64,000 nt of DNA from Chloroflexota bacterium (lineage in GTDB: Bacteria > Chloroflexota > Limnocylindria > Limnocylindrales > CSP1-4). The DNA is taken from positions 80,398-144,397 of the forward strand of contig BPIH01000001.1 in assembly GCA_026004015.1 (NCBI GenBank), given 5' to 3'. Shown here piece after piece: positions 12,482-23,772 of this stretch; positions within the stretch are counted from its first letter, which is position 1; every line of letters begins with the position of its first letter. Under the pieces are notes generated by a model. It saw only the letters and a list, made by a program, of their open reading frames with translations, had not been told where the DNA came from and did no database searches. The position numbers were made by a program, and so were the translations under genes.

Positions 12482-12799
12482 TCAGGGGACGTGGAAGCCC
12501 GGCGACCGAGACTGCGGGTTGCAGAACGAGGCCCCCGGCGCAAACCCGTGCTCGAAATGGAACCCGGGGCCCGGCCCACCGGGGATGACCGCCCCGTTCC
12601 CGGCGATCGCCGCCCCGACCTGGCCCGCCGGCGGCCAACCCGACAGCGCGCCGCCCGTCACGTAATCGCGGACGACGTGCTGGCCATGCACCTGAATGCC
12701 GAGGGCCGTCACGTCGCTGCACGTCGGCGTCGCGGCCGAAACCGGCCCGGCCACCGTCACCGCGGCGAGGATGCCGACGAGAAGAACGATCCGCCGCAT
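12482..12799 (-). CDS. small secreted protein of unknown function
   Basis: MRRIVLLVGILAAVTVAGPVSAATPTCSDVTALGIQVHGQHVVRDYVTGG...; ATG overlaps the upstream stop (ATGA). Confidence 0.7.
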   Translation of the reverse strand: MRRIVLLVGILAAVTVAGPVSAATPTCSDVTALGIQVHGQHVVRDYVTGGALSGWPPAGQVGAAIAGNGAVIPGGPGPGFHFEHGFAPGASFCNPQSRSPGFHVP

Positions 12800-13050
12800 C
12801 ACGCTACCTCCACGCTCAGTTCGTAGATCTCGGCCGGTGGGTGGCCGGCTCGCTCGTGGACCCGGCGGACGGCTTCCTTGCTCGGGCCCGTGGCGAGACA
12901 GAAGACCTTGCCCGCCTCCGGGTCGAGCCAGGCCCGCTCGAAGTGGACGCCCTCGTCCCGCTCGATCGCGAGATCGCGCGCGTGGGCCTCCTGGAGCTGG
13001 GTAGCCGTCACGCCGAAGAACCCCGAATGGACGTCCATGAACTTCGCCAT
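12799..13050 (-). CDS. DUF4242 / SCO4226-family (nickel-binding) protein
   Basis: MAKFMDVHSGFFGVTATQLQEAHARDLAIERDEGVHFERAWLDPEAGKVFCLATGPSKEAVRRVHERAGHPPAEIYELSVEVA; AGGAGG RBS. Confidence 0.85.
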   Translation of the reverse strand: MAKFMDVHSGFFGVTATQLQEAHARDLAIERDEGVHFERAWLDPEAGKVFCLATGPSKEAVRRVHERAGHPPAEIYELSVEVA

Positions 13051-13372
13051 CCGATCCTCCTTGCTCTGTGCCCCGATTGGCAGGGCAGACCGGGACCGAT
13101 CGTCGGCGGTCCGGCCGGCTCGGTCATCGGTCGAACGACGGATGGGCCCTCGAAGTCGGTGGCTGCCACACGATCACTGCGGGCTCACGAAGAGGCTCGT
13201 CAGGTCCACCAAGCCCTGAGTCCCGAACGGATGGGCAGGCGCGGACGCCGCGAACGAGGAGTGCTCATCGGATCAGCCGGGATCGGGCCGGCTCCCCGGC
13301 GTGTCGCCCCCGAGCGCGAGCGACCGCGCCAAGACCCTCGTCAAATCTGGGGTTTCTTCGTACACTCCGCCA

Positions 13373-16300
13373 ATGCCGACTCTCGGGCCTCTCGTCTGCC
13401 CGATCCTCGTCGGTCGTGACGGCCTCCTCCGGCTCGCCGACCGGCGGATCGAGGAGGCAGCCCGCGGGCGGGGCGGCCTCCTCCTCCTGGCCGGCGAGGC
13501 GGGCATCGGCAAAACGCGACTCCTCGCTGCCATCGAAGCGAAGGCCGGCGTGCGGGCTTCGCCCTACTGCGCGGGGCAACCTTCCCGCGCGACCTCGAAG
13601 TCCCCGCCGCCCCGTTCATCGACCTCGCCCGGAGCGATGCGGGCGCTCGGCTCGTGCCCGGACTCCTCGAGCGCCTCTTCGCGGCCCCGAGCGGCGGGGA
13701 CGCCCACCGCCGGCGGCGCCTTCTCGTCCTCGATGCCGCCGACATCCTCGCTCGAGCGGGCGGCGGCCGAGCGCTCCTCATTGCCCTCGAGGATCTCCAC
13801 TGGGCCGACGATCTCGCGCTCGAGATCGTCGCCGCCCTCGCCCGACGTCTCGCCGAGCTGCCGATCCTCGTCGTTGCCACCTACCGGAGCGACGAGCTCT
13901 ACCCGCGGATCCCGATGCGCGACTGGCGATCCCGTCTCCTCGCCCAGCGCCTCGCCGAGGAGGCACGCCTCCCCCGTCTCGACGTCTCGGCGGTGGCGAC
14001 GATGGCAGCCCTCCTGCTCGGGTCGGAGCTCCCCGTGGCCCAGGACGTGGTCATGGCCATCTACGCCCGGAGCGACGGCATCCCCCTCCACGTCGAGGAG
14101 CTCCTCGGCGTCGCCATCGGTTCCATCAGGGGACGGGCCGACGCGATCCGCGCCGCGGACGTGCCGGATACCCTCGCCGATGCGGTCCGGAGCCGGCTTG
14201 CCCGGCGGTCGGCCCGCGCCCAGCGGATCGCCCAGGCTGCGGCCGTCTACGGCCGCTCCTTCGACATCGACAGCCTCGCTGCCGTTGTCGCCTGGTCCGT
14301 CGACCCCGTGGCAACGGCCGTTGCAGAACTCGCCGACCACTTCATCGTCGTTCCGTCCGTCGAGCCGGGTCGGTTCGACTTTCGCCACGCCTTGATCCGG
14401 GACGCGATCCACGCCACCGTCGATGCTCCCACCCGGCGCCGCCTCCACTCGCGGGTCGCCGACGTGGCTGCTGCCGAGGGGCTCGACGAGGGGTTTTGCT
14501 CGATTCACTTCGAGGCCGCCGGCCGGCGGGACGAGGCGTACCGAGCGGCCCTCTCCGCCGCTCGACGCGCGATGACCCTCTGGTCGCGGCACGAGGCCTG
14601 TGAGCTCTACCAGCGCGCCCTCCGCAATCGGCCGCCCCACCTCTCCGAGCTCGAGCACGCGAGGTTGCTGGAGGAGCATGCGACGGCGGCCGCCTCGGCC
14701 GACGACAACGCAAGCGCTGCCGAGTCCCTCGTCGAGGCCCAGGAGCACTATCGTCGGGCCGGCCGACCCGTCGACGCGTGCCGCCTCCTCGCCCCTCTCG
14801 TTGCGGCGCGCCACCTCTTGGGCGACGGCCTCGAGGAGCGGGCGAGGCTCCTCCGGGGCGGCCTGGACGAGCTCGACGCCGTCGCCCGCGCGGCCGGGGT
14901 CGAGGGGCGGTCCGAGGGGTCGTGGGCGGACGACTCCATCGGCGACGCTGAGGCCGAAGGGCCGTCCGGCGCGCCCGAGGTCGACACCATCGACGCCCGC
15001 CTGGTCCGGGCTCGCCTCCTCTCCGGCCTCTGCGCGGCCTACATGCTCGACCGTCGCCTCGACGAGTCGATCGAGTACGGCGAGGCCGCCCTCCGTCTCG
15101 CCGTCGAGCTCGGCGACGAGGCAACCGAGCTCGACACCCTGGCGACCCTCGGCTCGGACCTCGTCTTCGCCGGCCGGATGGACGAGGGCTGGGCGATGTT
15201 CGAGGCGGCCGTCGGCCGAGCGCGCGCGGCGCAGCGCGAGACCGAGGCGGCCCGGACCTACCGGATGATCGGCTCGTGCGCCTCCGTCCTCGTCGAGTAC
15301 GAGCGCGCCGAGCGCTGGCTCCGCGAGGGGATCGACTACGCGGAGCGAGTCGAGCTCTGGAACCACCGCCACTACATGGCCGCCCACCTCGGTCACGTCC
15401 TCTGGGCCACGGGTCGGTGGGACGAGGGCGAACGGGTGGCCGCCCACGCCCTCGCCGACGGACGGGGCGGCATCACGACCCGGATCACCGCCCTCCACGT
15501 CCTCGGCTACGTCGCCCTCGGGCGTGGGGATCTGACCGCGGCCCGCCGGCACCTCGATCAGGCCCGGGAGCTCGGGGAGTCGATGCGCGAGCTCCAGCGG
15601 CTCTCTCCCGCGCTCTGGGGACTCGCCGAAGTCGATCTCCTCGCGGGTGACGTGAGCGCCGCGATTGACGGCTCGGAGCGTGGCTTCGCCGCCTCGGCGG
15701 TCGTGGCCGACGCGGCCTACCTCTTCCCCTTCCTCGTGACCGGAACTCGGGCTCGCCTCGCCGCCAGGGACGTCGCGGCTGCCGAGCGTTGGGTGGCCGA
15801 CGTCTCGGCCGCCCTCCGCCGACGGAGCATCCCGGGTACCCTGCCGGCGATCGACCACGCCGTCGGCCTCCTCGCGCTGGCCCGCGGCGCGACCGGGGCC
15901 GCCCGCTCGGCCCTCCGAGCTGCCCGGCACGGCTGGCTCGAACGGACGCGCGTCTGGGAGGGGACGTGGGCCAGCCTTGACCTCGCCCTCGTCGAAACCC
16001 GCTCGAACCGACTCGTCGAGGCCGACCGCCTCGTCGCCGAGGTCCTCGACCTGGCCCGGACCCTCGGGAGCGCTCCGTTGGTAGACCGCGCGGCCGCCCT
16101 CGAGCGCCGGATCCGGGCCCGACACCCGACTCCCGACCCGTGGGCCCCGCTCACGGCCCGGGAGTACGAGATCGCCCGCGCGGTCGCGGGGGGCCGGACG
16201 AACGCGGAGATCGCCGCCGAGCTCGGGCTCTCCCCGAAGACGGTCGCCGCGCACGTCGAGCACATCCTGAACAAGCTCGGCGCGAGTCGGCGGGCGGAGA

Positions 16301-16428
16301 TCGCCGCCTGGGCTACCGCTGCCGCGACCCGGGATGGGGCCGCCGCTCCCACCGGGCTAGGTCCGAACCAGGGCCGCGACGACCGAACCGCCGGTCGACC
16401 CTCCCGGACTGGTGAGGGCCCCGGCTGA
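13373..16428 (+). CDS. large ATPase LuxR-family transcriptional regulator (AAA + TPR-like + C-terminal LuxR HTH), frameshift near 13560
   Basis: LLLLAGEAGIGKTRLLAAIEAKAGV (Walker A) in one frame; RALLIALEDLHWADDLALEIV in the next; C-term LTAREYEIARAVAGGRTNAEIAAELGLSPKTVAAHVEHILNKLGASRRAEIAAW. Confidence 0.92.
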
Positions 16429-16593
16429 TCGGGGGCGGCCCAGGGTGGGACCTCGTCGCGGCGATACGAGCAGCGGGGTCACCGCAGTCCCCACCACGGC
16501 CCGAGTGCCGAAACCCTGAAGCCCCACCAAGGTACGGGCGACGGACGTATTCGCTGGGCGCCCCTTGGGGGAGGAGCTGACCCGGTCTTTTTT

Positions 16594-16823
16594 CGGTACT
16601 CGCGGGGAGAGTGAACCGCCGAAACGGGTTGCCGTTTTCCACGCCTGCCGCCCGGGGTCCGAGCGTGGCGAGGCGAGCCGGTCCGGATCGCTCGCCGTCC
16701 GATCTTCTCGGATCCTCGCCGGGCGAGTAGATCGGAACGGTCGTCGACCGGTTCACTCGTCCCAGGAGTAATCGAGAACTCCGGGTGGCTCCGGCGGGCG
16801 CGTCACGCTCCCCGCGAGTACCG
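16594..16823. repeat. 230-bp intergenic element bounded by a 16-bp perfect inverted repeat
   Basis: CGGTACTCGCGGGGAG (16594-16609) and its exact reverse complement CTCCCCGCGAGTACCG (16808-16823); a second inverted pair GAGTGAACCG (16609-16618) / CGGTTCACTC (16749-16758). Confidence 0.75.
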
Positions 16824-16878
16824 TGGACAACCGGCCCGCCGACGGCGACCCCGACGGCCGCTCGGCGGTGTGAGGAGC

Positions 16879-17361
16879 CTACGCGGGACCATCGGGACCG
16901 CTGCCGGTTTCGGCGGCTTCGATGGCGGCGATTTTCGCGAGCCGCCGCCGGTGCCGCTCCTCGCCGCTGAAGCGAGCCCGCAGGAAGGCGAGGGTGCACT
17001 CGAGGGCGAGCTCCGGGCCGACGACCCGGCCGCCGAGGACGAGGACGTTCAGGTCGTCGTGCTCGACCCCCTGCCGGGCCGAGTACGTGTCGTGGCAGAT
17101 GGCGGCCCGAATCCCCCGCATCTTGCTCGCCGCCACTGCCGCGCCGATCCCGCTCCCGCAGACGAGGATCCCCCGCTCGGCGCGACCCGAGCGGATCGCC
17201 TCACCGATCGCCTTCGCGTAGTCCGGGTAGTCGTCGCCGGGGTCCTCGCCGTGGCCGCCGAGATCGACGAGGTCGAGGCCGAGGTCGAGGGCGGCGAGCC
17301 TGGCGAGGAGCTCGTCCTTGAGGGCGGCGCCGGCGTGATCGGCGGCGAGGGCGACGCGCAT
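16879..17361 (-). CDS. rpiB: ribose 5-phosphate isomerase B
   Basis: [22 protein letters not shown]...[72 protein letters not shown]. Confidence 0.95.
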   Translation of the reverse strand: MRVALAADHAGAALKDELLARLAALDLGLDLVDLGGHGEDPGDDYPDYAKAIGEAIRSGRAERGILVCGSGIGAAVAASKMRGIRAAICHDTYSARQGVEHDDLNVLVLGGRVVGPELALECTLAFLRARFSGEERHRRRLAKIAAIEAAETGSGPDGPA

Positions 17362-19464
17362 CAGTGGCTCGGTAGGTGGGCCTCGGCGGCCTCGGGCGGC
17401 ATCGGGACCCGGCCCCGGAGCCCGTCTCGGACGACCCGCCGCCCGATCTCGGCGATCCGCTCCGGTGTGAAGCCGAACTTGGCGAGGACCGTCGCCCCCG
17501 GCGCCGAGGCGCCGAAGCGGTCGATGGCGACGATGGCCCCCTGCTCGCCGACCCAGCGCTCCCAGCCGAGGGCGACGCCGGCCTCGACGCTCACCCGCGG
17601 GACGCCGGGCGGGAGGACGCCGTCGCGGTAGGCCGCGTCCTGGGCCTCGAAGCGCTCCCAGCAGGGGAGCGAGACGACCCGGGTCGGGATCCCGTCCGCC
17701 TCGAGGCGCTCGGCGGCCGCCATGGCGACGTGGAGCTCGGACCCCGTGGCGATGAGGACGAGGGCCGGCTTCCCGCCGTTCGCCTCGCTCGATGCCCGCC
17801 GGAGGACGTAGCCGCCGCGACGAACTCCCTCCCGGGCGAGCTCGGCCGTCCCGGGCAGGGTCGGCAGCTTCTGGCGCGAAAGGACGAGGGCGACCGGCCC
17901 GCGCGGGGCGTCGAGGTCCCCGTCGGCGGCGTTCCGTTCGAGGGCGAGGGCCCAGGCCGCGGCCGTCTCGTTGGCGTCGCCCGGGCGGACGACCCAGAGG
18001 TTCGGGATCGCCCGGAGGGCGGCGAGGTGCTCGACCGGCTGGTGGGTCGGCCCGTCCTCGCCGAGCCCGACCGAATCGTGGGTCCAGACGTAGACGACCG
18101 GGAGGCCGGCGAGGGCGGCGAGGCGGACCGAGCCGCGCATGTAGTCGCTGAAGGTGAGGAACGTCCCGACGAAGGGCCGGAGGCCGCCGTGGTAGGCGAT
18201 CCCGTTCGCGGCCGCCCCCATGGCGTGCTCGCGGACCCCGAAGCGGATGTTCCGGCCGGCCTCGTCGGCGGTGAGGACGCCGCCGTCGGGGATGTCGGTC
18301 AGGTTCGACTCGGAGAGGTCGGCCGAGCCGCCGATGAGCTCCGGGACGACGGGCGCCAGGGCGGCGATGGCGTGTTGGCTCGCCTGGCGGGTGGCGAAGT
18401 CCTCGCCAACGGCGTAGACGCGAAGGGCCTTCCCCCATCCTTCCGGGAGCCGGCCGGCGAAGCGGCGGCGGAACTCGGCGGCGAGGTCCGGGTAGTCGCG
18501 CTCGTAGCGGGCGAAGCGCTCCTCCCAGACCGAGACGAGCTGCTCGCCCCGCGGAATCGCCTCCCGGAAGTGGGCGAGGACGTCGTCGGGGACGTAGAAG
18601 TGTCGGTCCGGGTCCCAGCCGTAGGCCTGCTTCGTCAGCCGGACCTCCTCCTCGCCGAGGGGTGCGCCGTGGGCCTTGTGGGAGTCCTGCTTGTTCGGGC
18701 TGCCGTAGCCGATGTGGGTCCGGACGGCGATGAGGGAGGGGAGGTCGTCGGCCCGCGCCCGTTCGATCGCGGCGGCGATGGCCTCGACGTTCGTCCCGTC
18801 TTCGACCCGGTCGACCTGCCAGCGGTACGCCTCGAAGCGGGCCAGGACGTCCTCGCTCCAGGCCATCGAGGTCGGGCCGTCGAGCTGGATCTTGTTGTCG
18901 TCGTAGAGGACGATGAGCTTGCCGAGCCGGAGGTGGCCGGCCAGCGAGCAGGCCTCCGAGGCGACGCCCTCCTGGAGGTCGCCGTCGGAGGCGATGACGT
19001 ACGTCCAGTGGTCGACGATGTCGTGGCCGGGCCGGTTGAACTCGGCGGCGAGTCGCCGCTCGGCGATCGCCATCCCGACGGCGTTCGAGATCCCCTGACC
19101 CAAGGGCCCGGTCGTCGCCTCGACGCCCGGCGTCAAGCCGTACTCCGGGTGGCCCGGCGTCCGGCTCCCCCACTGACGAAAGGCCATGAGCTCCTCGAGC
19201 TCGAGGCCGTAGCCGGTCAGGTAGAGGAGCGAGTAGAGGAGCATCGAGGCGTGCCCGGCCGAGAGGACGAAGCGGTCGCGGTCGGGCCAGTCGGGGCGGG
19301 TCGGGCGCGTGGCGGAGGAACCGGGTCCAGAGGGCGTAGGCCATCGGGGCCGCCCCCATCGGCGAGCCCGGGTGGCCGGAGTTCGCCTTCTGGACCGCGT
19401 CGATGGAGAGGGTCCGGATCGTGTCGATGGCGAGGCGTTCGAGGGACGGCGCGGCGATCGTCAT
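17361..19464 (-). CDS. tkt: transketolase, apparent +1 frameshift near 19290
   Basis: [106 protein letters not shown]. Confidence 0.95.
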
Positions 19465-19579
19465 GCGGGCAGGCTCCAGGGTGTCAGGGGGTCGCGCCGA
19501 TTGTACGCCAGCCCGGTGGCCTCCCCGGGGGCGGGGCTGTTGGGGAGCCGCGTCGGACGGCCAACATTCCAGGTAGTCT

Positions 19580-19609
19580 TTGACAATCTTAGAGAGCTTT
19601 GGATAGATT
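19580..19609 (+). promoter_or_regulatory. sigma70-type promoter TTGACA-18-TAGATT, 7 nt from the start codon (predicted leaderless)
   Basis: TTGACA 19580-19585, TAGATT 19604-19609, ATG at 19617. Confidence 0.7.
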
Positions 19610-19616
19610 CGGACCC

Positions 19617-20468
19617 ATGCCAGGAAACCGTTCGGAGGCCGGATCGGGTTCGACCGCCGGGCCGAGCACCGCGACGAGACGAACACGCACCGCGCAGGCG
19701 ACCCGATCGCCGGGGAGCGAGGGCTCGGGTTGGGTCTCCCTCGGCGAGGCGAGTCGCCTCCTCGGGATCTCGCCGGGCACCCTCAGGCGCTGGGCCGACG
19801 CGGGTCGTCTGCCCGTCTTTACGACCCCGGGCGGACATCGCCGCTTTCCCCGCCAGGCCCTCCGCGCCCTGCTGCCGGCCTCGCGCCCCCGCCGCCCGTC
19901 CCTCGCTCGGCTCGGCGCCTCCCCTGAGCGGATCGCCCGAGCCTACCGACCACGACGGCATCCGCCGGCCGAAGCTGCCGGGCCCGATCCGATCCTCGGT
20001 CGACTCTCGGACGAGGACCGGACCCGCTTCCGGGAGCGGGGCCGGCGGCTGGTCGGACTTCTCCTCGAGCACCTCGACGCCCCGGATCGGGAGACGCGGG
20101 CCCTAACCCTCCAGGAGGCTCGACAGGTGGCGGCCGAGCACGGCCGCGTGCTGGCTGACCTCGGGCTGTCGCTGACCGACGCCGTCGCCGCCTTCCTCCG
20201 CTTCCGGACCCCCTTCCTCACCGAGCTCGCCGCCCTCGCCCGGCGGCGGAACCTCGACACGAGGGAGGCGACGGTGCTCCTGACCGACGCCGACCGAGCG
20301 ACGGACAGCCTCCTCGTGGCGATGATGACGGGCCACACCCTCGCCACCGGTCAGCGACTCGTGGAGACCGGTCGCCTCGGGCGGAGCCGAGCTCGGGGGA
20401 GCCACGCGGGGGATGGTCCCTCGCGCGGGATCGACGCCACCCGCCGGGTCGACTCGGCCGAAGGCTGA
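19617..20468 (+). CDS. MerR/BldC-type helix-turn-helix regulator with C-terminal helical domain
   Basis: [48 protein letters not shown]. Confidence 0.85.
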   Translation: MPGNRSEAGSGSTAGPSTATRRTRTAQATRSPGSEGSGWVSLGEASRLLGISPGTLRRWADAGRLPVFTTPGGHRRFPRQALRALLPASRPRRPSLARLGASPERIARAYRPRRHPPAEAAGPDPILGRLSDEDRTRFRERGRRLVGLLLEHLDAPDRETRALTLQEARQVAAEHGRVLADLGLSLTDAVAAFLRFRTPFLTELAALARRRNLDTREATVLLTDADRATDSLLVAMMTGHTLATGQRLVETGRLGRSRARGSHAGDGPSRGIDATRRVDSAEG

Positions 20469-20477
20469 GCCGTCGAG

Positions 20478-21833
20478 ATGGCCGATCTCCGGCGTCCACG
20501 GTTCGACTCGCCCCTCGCCCCGGCCGCGGCATCGGTTACCGGCCTGGCCGCGTCTCGCTCGGTGCTCGGCAGGGAGGGTCGGAGCCGGCGGGACGGCTCG
20601 GACTGGCCGTGGGTCGTCGCCGCCAGGGCCGGTCGGGCGACGGCCGAGGAGCGGGCGCGCTTCCTCGGTCGGATTCAGGAGGGCGGTCTCGACCGGGGTC
20701 GGGTCGTCGTCGCCACCTGCCACCGGGTCGAGCTCTTCGGCATCGGCGAGCCGCCCGAGCCGGAGATCGCGGCCGGCTTTCCCTGGCGGGGGCTCGAGGT
20801 CGGCCGCGGCCCGGAGGCTGCCCGGCATGCGCTGCGGCTCGCCGTCGGCCTCGAGAGCGTCGTCCTCGGCGAGGAGCAGGTCCTCGGACAGGTTCGGGAG
20901 GCCCTTGCGGCGGCTCGACGGCGGGGGCCCCTCGACCCGCGCCTCGACCGCCTCTTTCAGATCGCCCTTCGGATCGGCCGGGCCGCCCGGGCCGACGGTC
21001 GACGGACGACGGACGGGCTCGCTCGCCGAGCCGTGGCGGCCCTCGCCCGCCGCCTCGGCTCCTCGGACGGACGCCTGAGTGGCCGTCGGATCCTCGTCGT
21101 CGGGACAGGGACGATGGGCCGACTCCTCGCCGTCGGCGTCCTGCGAGCCGGGGCGGAGCTCATCCTCGCCAGCCGCCATCCGGCCCGGGCTCGAGCCCTC
21201 CTCGAGGCCGTGGAGGCGAGGGGCGAGGCGCTCGACCTCGAGGGGGCCGCGGTGCGCTGGTCGGAGGGCCGCCTCGACGGGGTCCTCGTCGCGCTCGCCG
21301 GCCCGTGGACGGCGATCGCCCGGGAGACGGCAACCGACCGGGAGGTTGATCGGGGCGGCGGACCCGGACGGCTCGCGCCGGTGGTCGACCTCTCGGCCCC
21401 GAGCGCGCTCCCGGAGGGGCTTCAGAAGCGGCTTGGGCGAGGGTTCATCGGGATCGACGACCTGGCCGAGGAATCGGGCGACGCGACGCCGCCCGGAGCC
21501 GGGGATTCGGCGGGGCCAGCGGAACTGACGGCCGAGCGCGCCTTTCGGGATCGGGCGGAGGCCCTCGTCTCCGAGGGGCTGGCGGCCTACCGGAGCTGGC
21601 TCATGGCCCGGGCCGCCGGGGAGACGATTCGAGCCCTGCAGGACGAGGCCGAGGCGATCCGGCTGGCCGAGCTCGAGGCCCTCTTCCGGCGCCTTCCCGA
21701 CCTCGATCCCCGGGCCCGCGACCTGATCAACCTCCACTCCCGGCGGACCGTAGCCAGGCTCCTCCACCCCCTCGTCCGGGAGCTGCGGGGAGGCGACCCC
21801 GGCGACGGGGCGCGGAAGCCATCGGGCCGGTGA
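20478..21833 (+). CDS. hemA: glutamyl-tRNA reductase
   Basis: RVVVATCHRVELFGIGEP...ALRLAVGLESVVLGEEQVLGQVREAL...GRRILVVGTGTMGRLLAVGVLRAGAELILASRHPARARAL. Confidence 0.92.
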   Translation: MADLRRPRFDSPLAPAAASVTGLAASRSVLGREGRSRRDGSDWPWVVAARAGRATAEERARFLGRIQEGGLDRGRVVVATCHRVELFGIGEPPEPEIAAGFPWRGLEVGRGPEAARHALRLAVGLESVVLGEEQVLGQVREALAAARRRGPLDPRLDRLFQIALRIGRAARADGRRTTDGLARRAVAALARRLGSSDGRLSGRRILVVGTGTMGRLLAVGVLRAGAELILASRHPARARALLEAVEARGEALDLEGAAVRWSEGRLDGVLVALAGPWTAIARETATDREVDRGGGPGRLAPVVDLSAPSALPEGLQKRLGRGFIGIDDLAEESGDATPPGAGDSAGPAELTAERAFRDRAEALVSEGLAAYRSWLMARAAGETIRALQDEAEAIRLAELEALFRRLPDLDPRARDLINLHSRRTVARLLHPLVRELRGGDPGDGARKPSGR

Positions 21834-22909
21834 CGATGCCTTCGCCCAAGGCCGACCCGCGACGGCTCCGGGTCGGGACCCGCGGTTCGGCCCTCGCCCG
21901 ATGTCAGACGGCGCTCGTCGTCGAGCGGCTCGGCGCTCTCGGCTGGCAGACCGAGCTCGTGCCCATCGTGACGGCCGGCGATCGCCGACCGCCCGACACG
22001 GCCTGGGGCGAGGGGGCCTTCGTCGGCGCCCTCCGCGAGGCGCTCCTCGACGGCGCCATCGACCTCGCCGTCCACAGCGCCAAGGACGTCCCCCTCGACG
22101 GCCCGTCGGACCTCGCCATCGCCGCCTACCTCGATCGGCAGGATCCGCGGGACGCCCTCGTCCTCCGGGCCGAGGGGCGGGCGGGGGCCGCCGACCGAGG
22201 GGGGGTCGCCGACCAAGGGGAGGCTCCCCCGGCGGGTCTGCCGCGGGGAGCTCGGGTCGGGACCGACAGCCCGCGGCGGGCCGGCTTCCTCCGGGCGGCA
22301 CGCCCCGACCTGAGGATCGTCCCCCTCCACGGCAACGTCGACACTCGGCTCCGACGCCTCGACGCGGGCGAGGTCGACGCCCTCGTCCTCGCCGCCGTCG
22401 GCCTCGTCCGGCTCGGTCGGGCCGACCGGATCACGGCCTGGCTTCCCCTCGACCTCGTTCCGCCGGCGCCGGGTCAGGGGGCGCTCGCCGTCGAGGTGCG
22501 CGCTGGTGCCGGGGACCCGAGCCGGGCCGGCCGCACGGGCACGGCCGCCCGTTCGAGCACCGCCGCCCCCGTCGACGCCCTGGCTGCCCTCGACGAGCCG
22601 TCCGTTCGGCGCGCAGTCGAGGCCGAACGGCTCGTCCTCGCCCTCCTCGGTGGCGGCTGCCGGGCTCCCATCGGCGTCGCCGCTCGGATCGAAGCGGACG
22701 GCGGGGCCGGCCGTGGCGACGAAGCGGGCGTCATCGAGATCCTGGCCGGGGTCGTCGAGCCGGACGGTCGAGACCGCCGGGTCGTCGTCCGGCGGGGACC
22801 CGTCACCGACTGGGTGGCCGTCGCCGCCGAGGTCGCCGACCTCCTCCGGCCGGGGTCACGGCCGCCTCGCGCGGCCGCTGCCGTCCTCGAGACGAGGGGA
22901 GGCCGCTGA
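21830..22909 (+). CDS. hemC: hydroxymethylbilane synthase
   Basis: LRVGTRGSALARCQTALV...DGAIDLAVHSAKDVPLD...IVPLHGNVDTRLRRLDAGEVDALVLAAVGLVRLG...PAPGQGALAVEVR...LLGGGCRAPIGV. Confidence 0.95.
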   Translation: MTMPSPKADPRRLRVGTRGSALARCQTALVVERLGALGWQTELVPIVTAGDRRPPDTAWGEGAFVGALREALLDGAIDLAVHSAKDVPLDGPSDLAIAAYLDRQDPRDALVLRAEGRAGAADRGGVADQGEAPPAGLPRGARVGTDSPRRAGFLRAARPDLRIVPLHGNVDTRLRRLDAGEVDALVLAAVGLVRLGRADRITAWLPLDLVPPAPGQGALAVEVRAGAGDPSRAGRTGTAARSSTAAPVDALAALDEPSVRRAVEAERLVLALLGGGCRAPIGVAARIEADGGAGRGDEAGVIEILAGVVEPDGRDRRVVVRRGPVTDWVAVAAEVADLLRPGSRPPRAAAAVLETRGGR

Positions 22910-23772
22910 TGCCCCCCTCGCCGACCGTCCTCGTCACCGCCGACCCGTCGGCCCGGGGTCCCCTCGTTCGCGCCCTCCGCCGGTTCGGCGTCGGGGTCCG
23001 GTGCGTGCCTACGGTGACTCTTCTCCCTGTCCGGCCGAGGACGCCCGGGGGCGAAGCCCTCGACGCGGCCCTCCGGCTCGCTCCTCGAGCGGCGCGCCTC
23101 GTCGTCACGAGCCCCCGCGGTGCGCGGATCGTCCTCGGACGGCTCGCCGCCCTCGGCGTCGACCCGAGGCGTCTCCGGTGGGCGGCGGTCGGTCGGTCGA
23201 CGGCCCGGTCGCTCCGCGACGCCGGCGTCCTCGACGTCCTCGTGCCGGCGACCGCCGACGGGGCGTCCCTCGCCGAGGCCATCGCCGCTGCGGACGTGCT
23301 CCCAGGCGCGACGGTCGTCCTCGCCCGCGCGAGTGCCGCCGCCGGTGACCTGCCCGCCCGGCTCGCCGCCGCCGGGGCTCGGGTCGTCGAGGCCGTCGCC
23401 TACCGGACCGTCGAGGGCCCGAACCGCTCGCGGGCGACCCTCGGCCGGGCCCTCGCCGATCCCGGCCTCTCCGCCGTCGTCTTCGCTTCCGGTTCGGCTG
23501 TCCGTGGGCTCCGGAGCCTGGCGACGAGCCCCGACCTCGCCCGGGCGCGCGACCTTCCGGCGGTCGTCATCGGTCCCCGAACGGCCGCCGTCGCCCGAGC
23601 CGAAGGCTTCGCCCGGATCGTCGTTGCCGCCGAGCCGAGCCCGACCGCCCTCGCCCGAGCCGTCGTCGCCGTCGTCGGGGAGCGGTCGTCGGCCGACGGC
23701 GAGCCGGCGGCCGAAGCTCCTGTCCTCCCGGAGCCCCTCCTGGAGCCGCACTGGAGGCCCATCGCCCGATGA
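22909..23772 (+). CDS. hemD: uroporphyrinogen-III synthase
   Basis: RLVVTSPRGARIVLGRLAALGVDPRRLRWAAVGRSTARSLRDAG...VEAVAYRTVEG...AVVFASGSAVRGL...VVIGPRTAAVARAEGF. Confidence 0.88.
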   Translation: MPPSPTVLVTADPSARGPLVRALRRFGVGVRCVPTVTLLPVRPRTPGGEALDAALRLAPRAARLVVTSPRGARIVLGRLAALGVDPRRLRWAAVGRSTARSLRDAGVLDVLVPATADGASLAEAIAAADVLPGATVVLARASAAAGDLPARLAAAGARVVEAVAYRTVEGPNRSRATLGRALADPGLSAVVFASGSAVRGLRSLATSPDLARARDLPAVVIGPRTAAVARAEGFARIVVAAEPSPTALARAVVAVVGERSSADGEPAAEAPVLPEPLLEPHWRPIAR

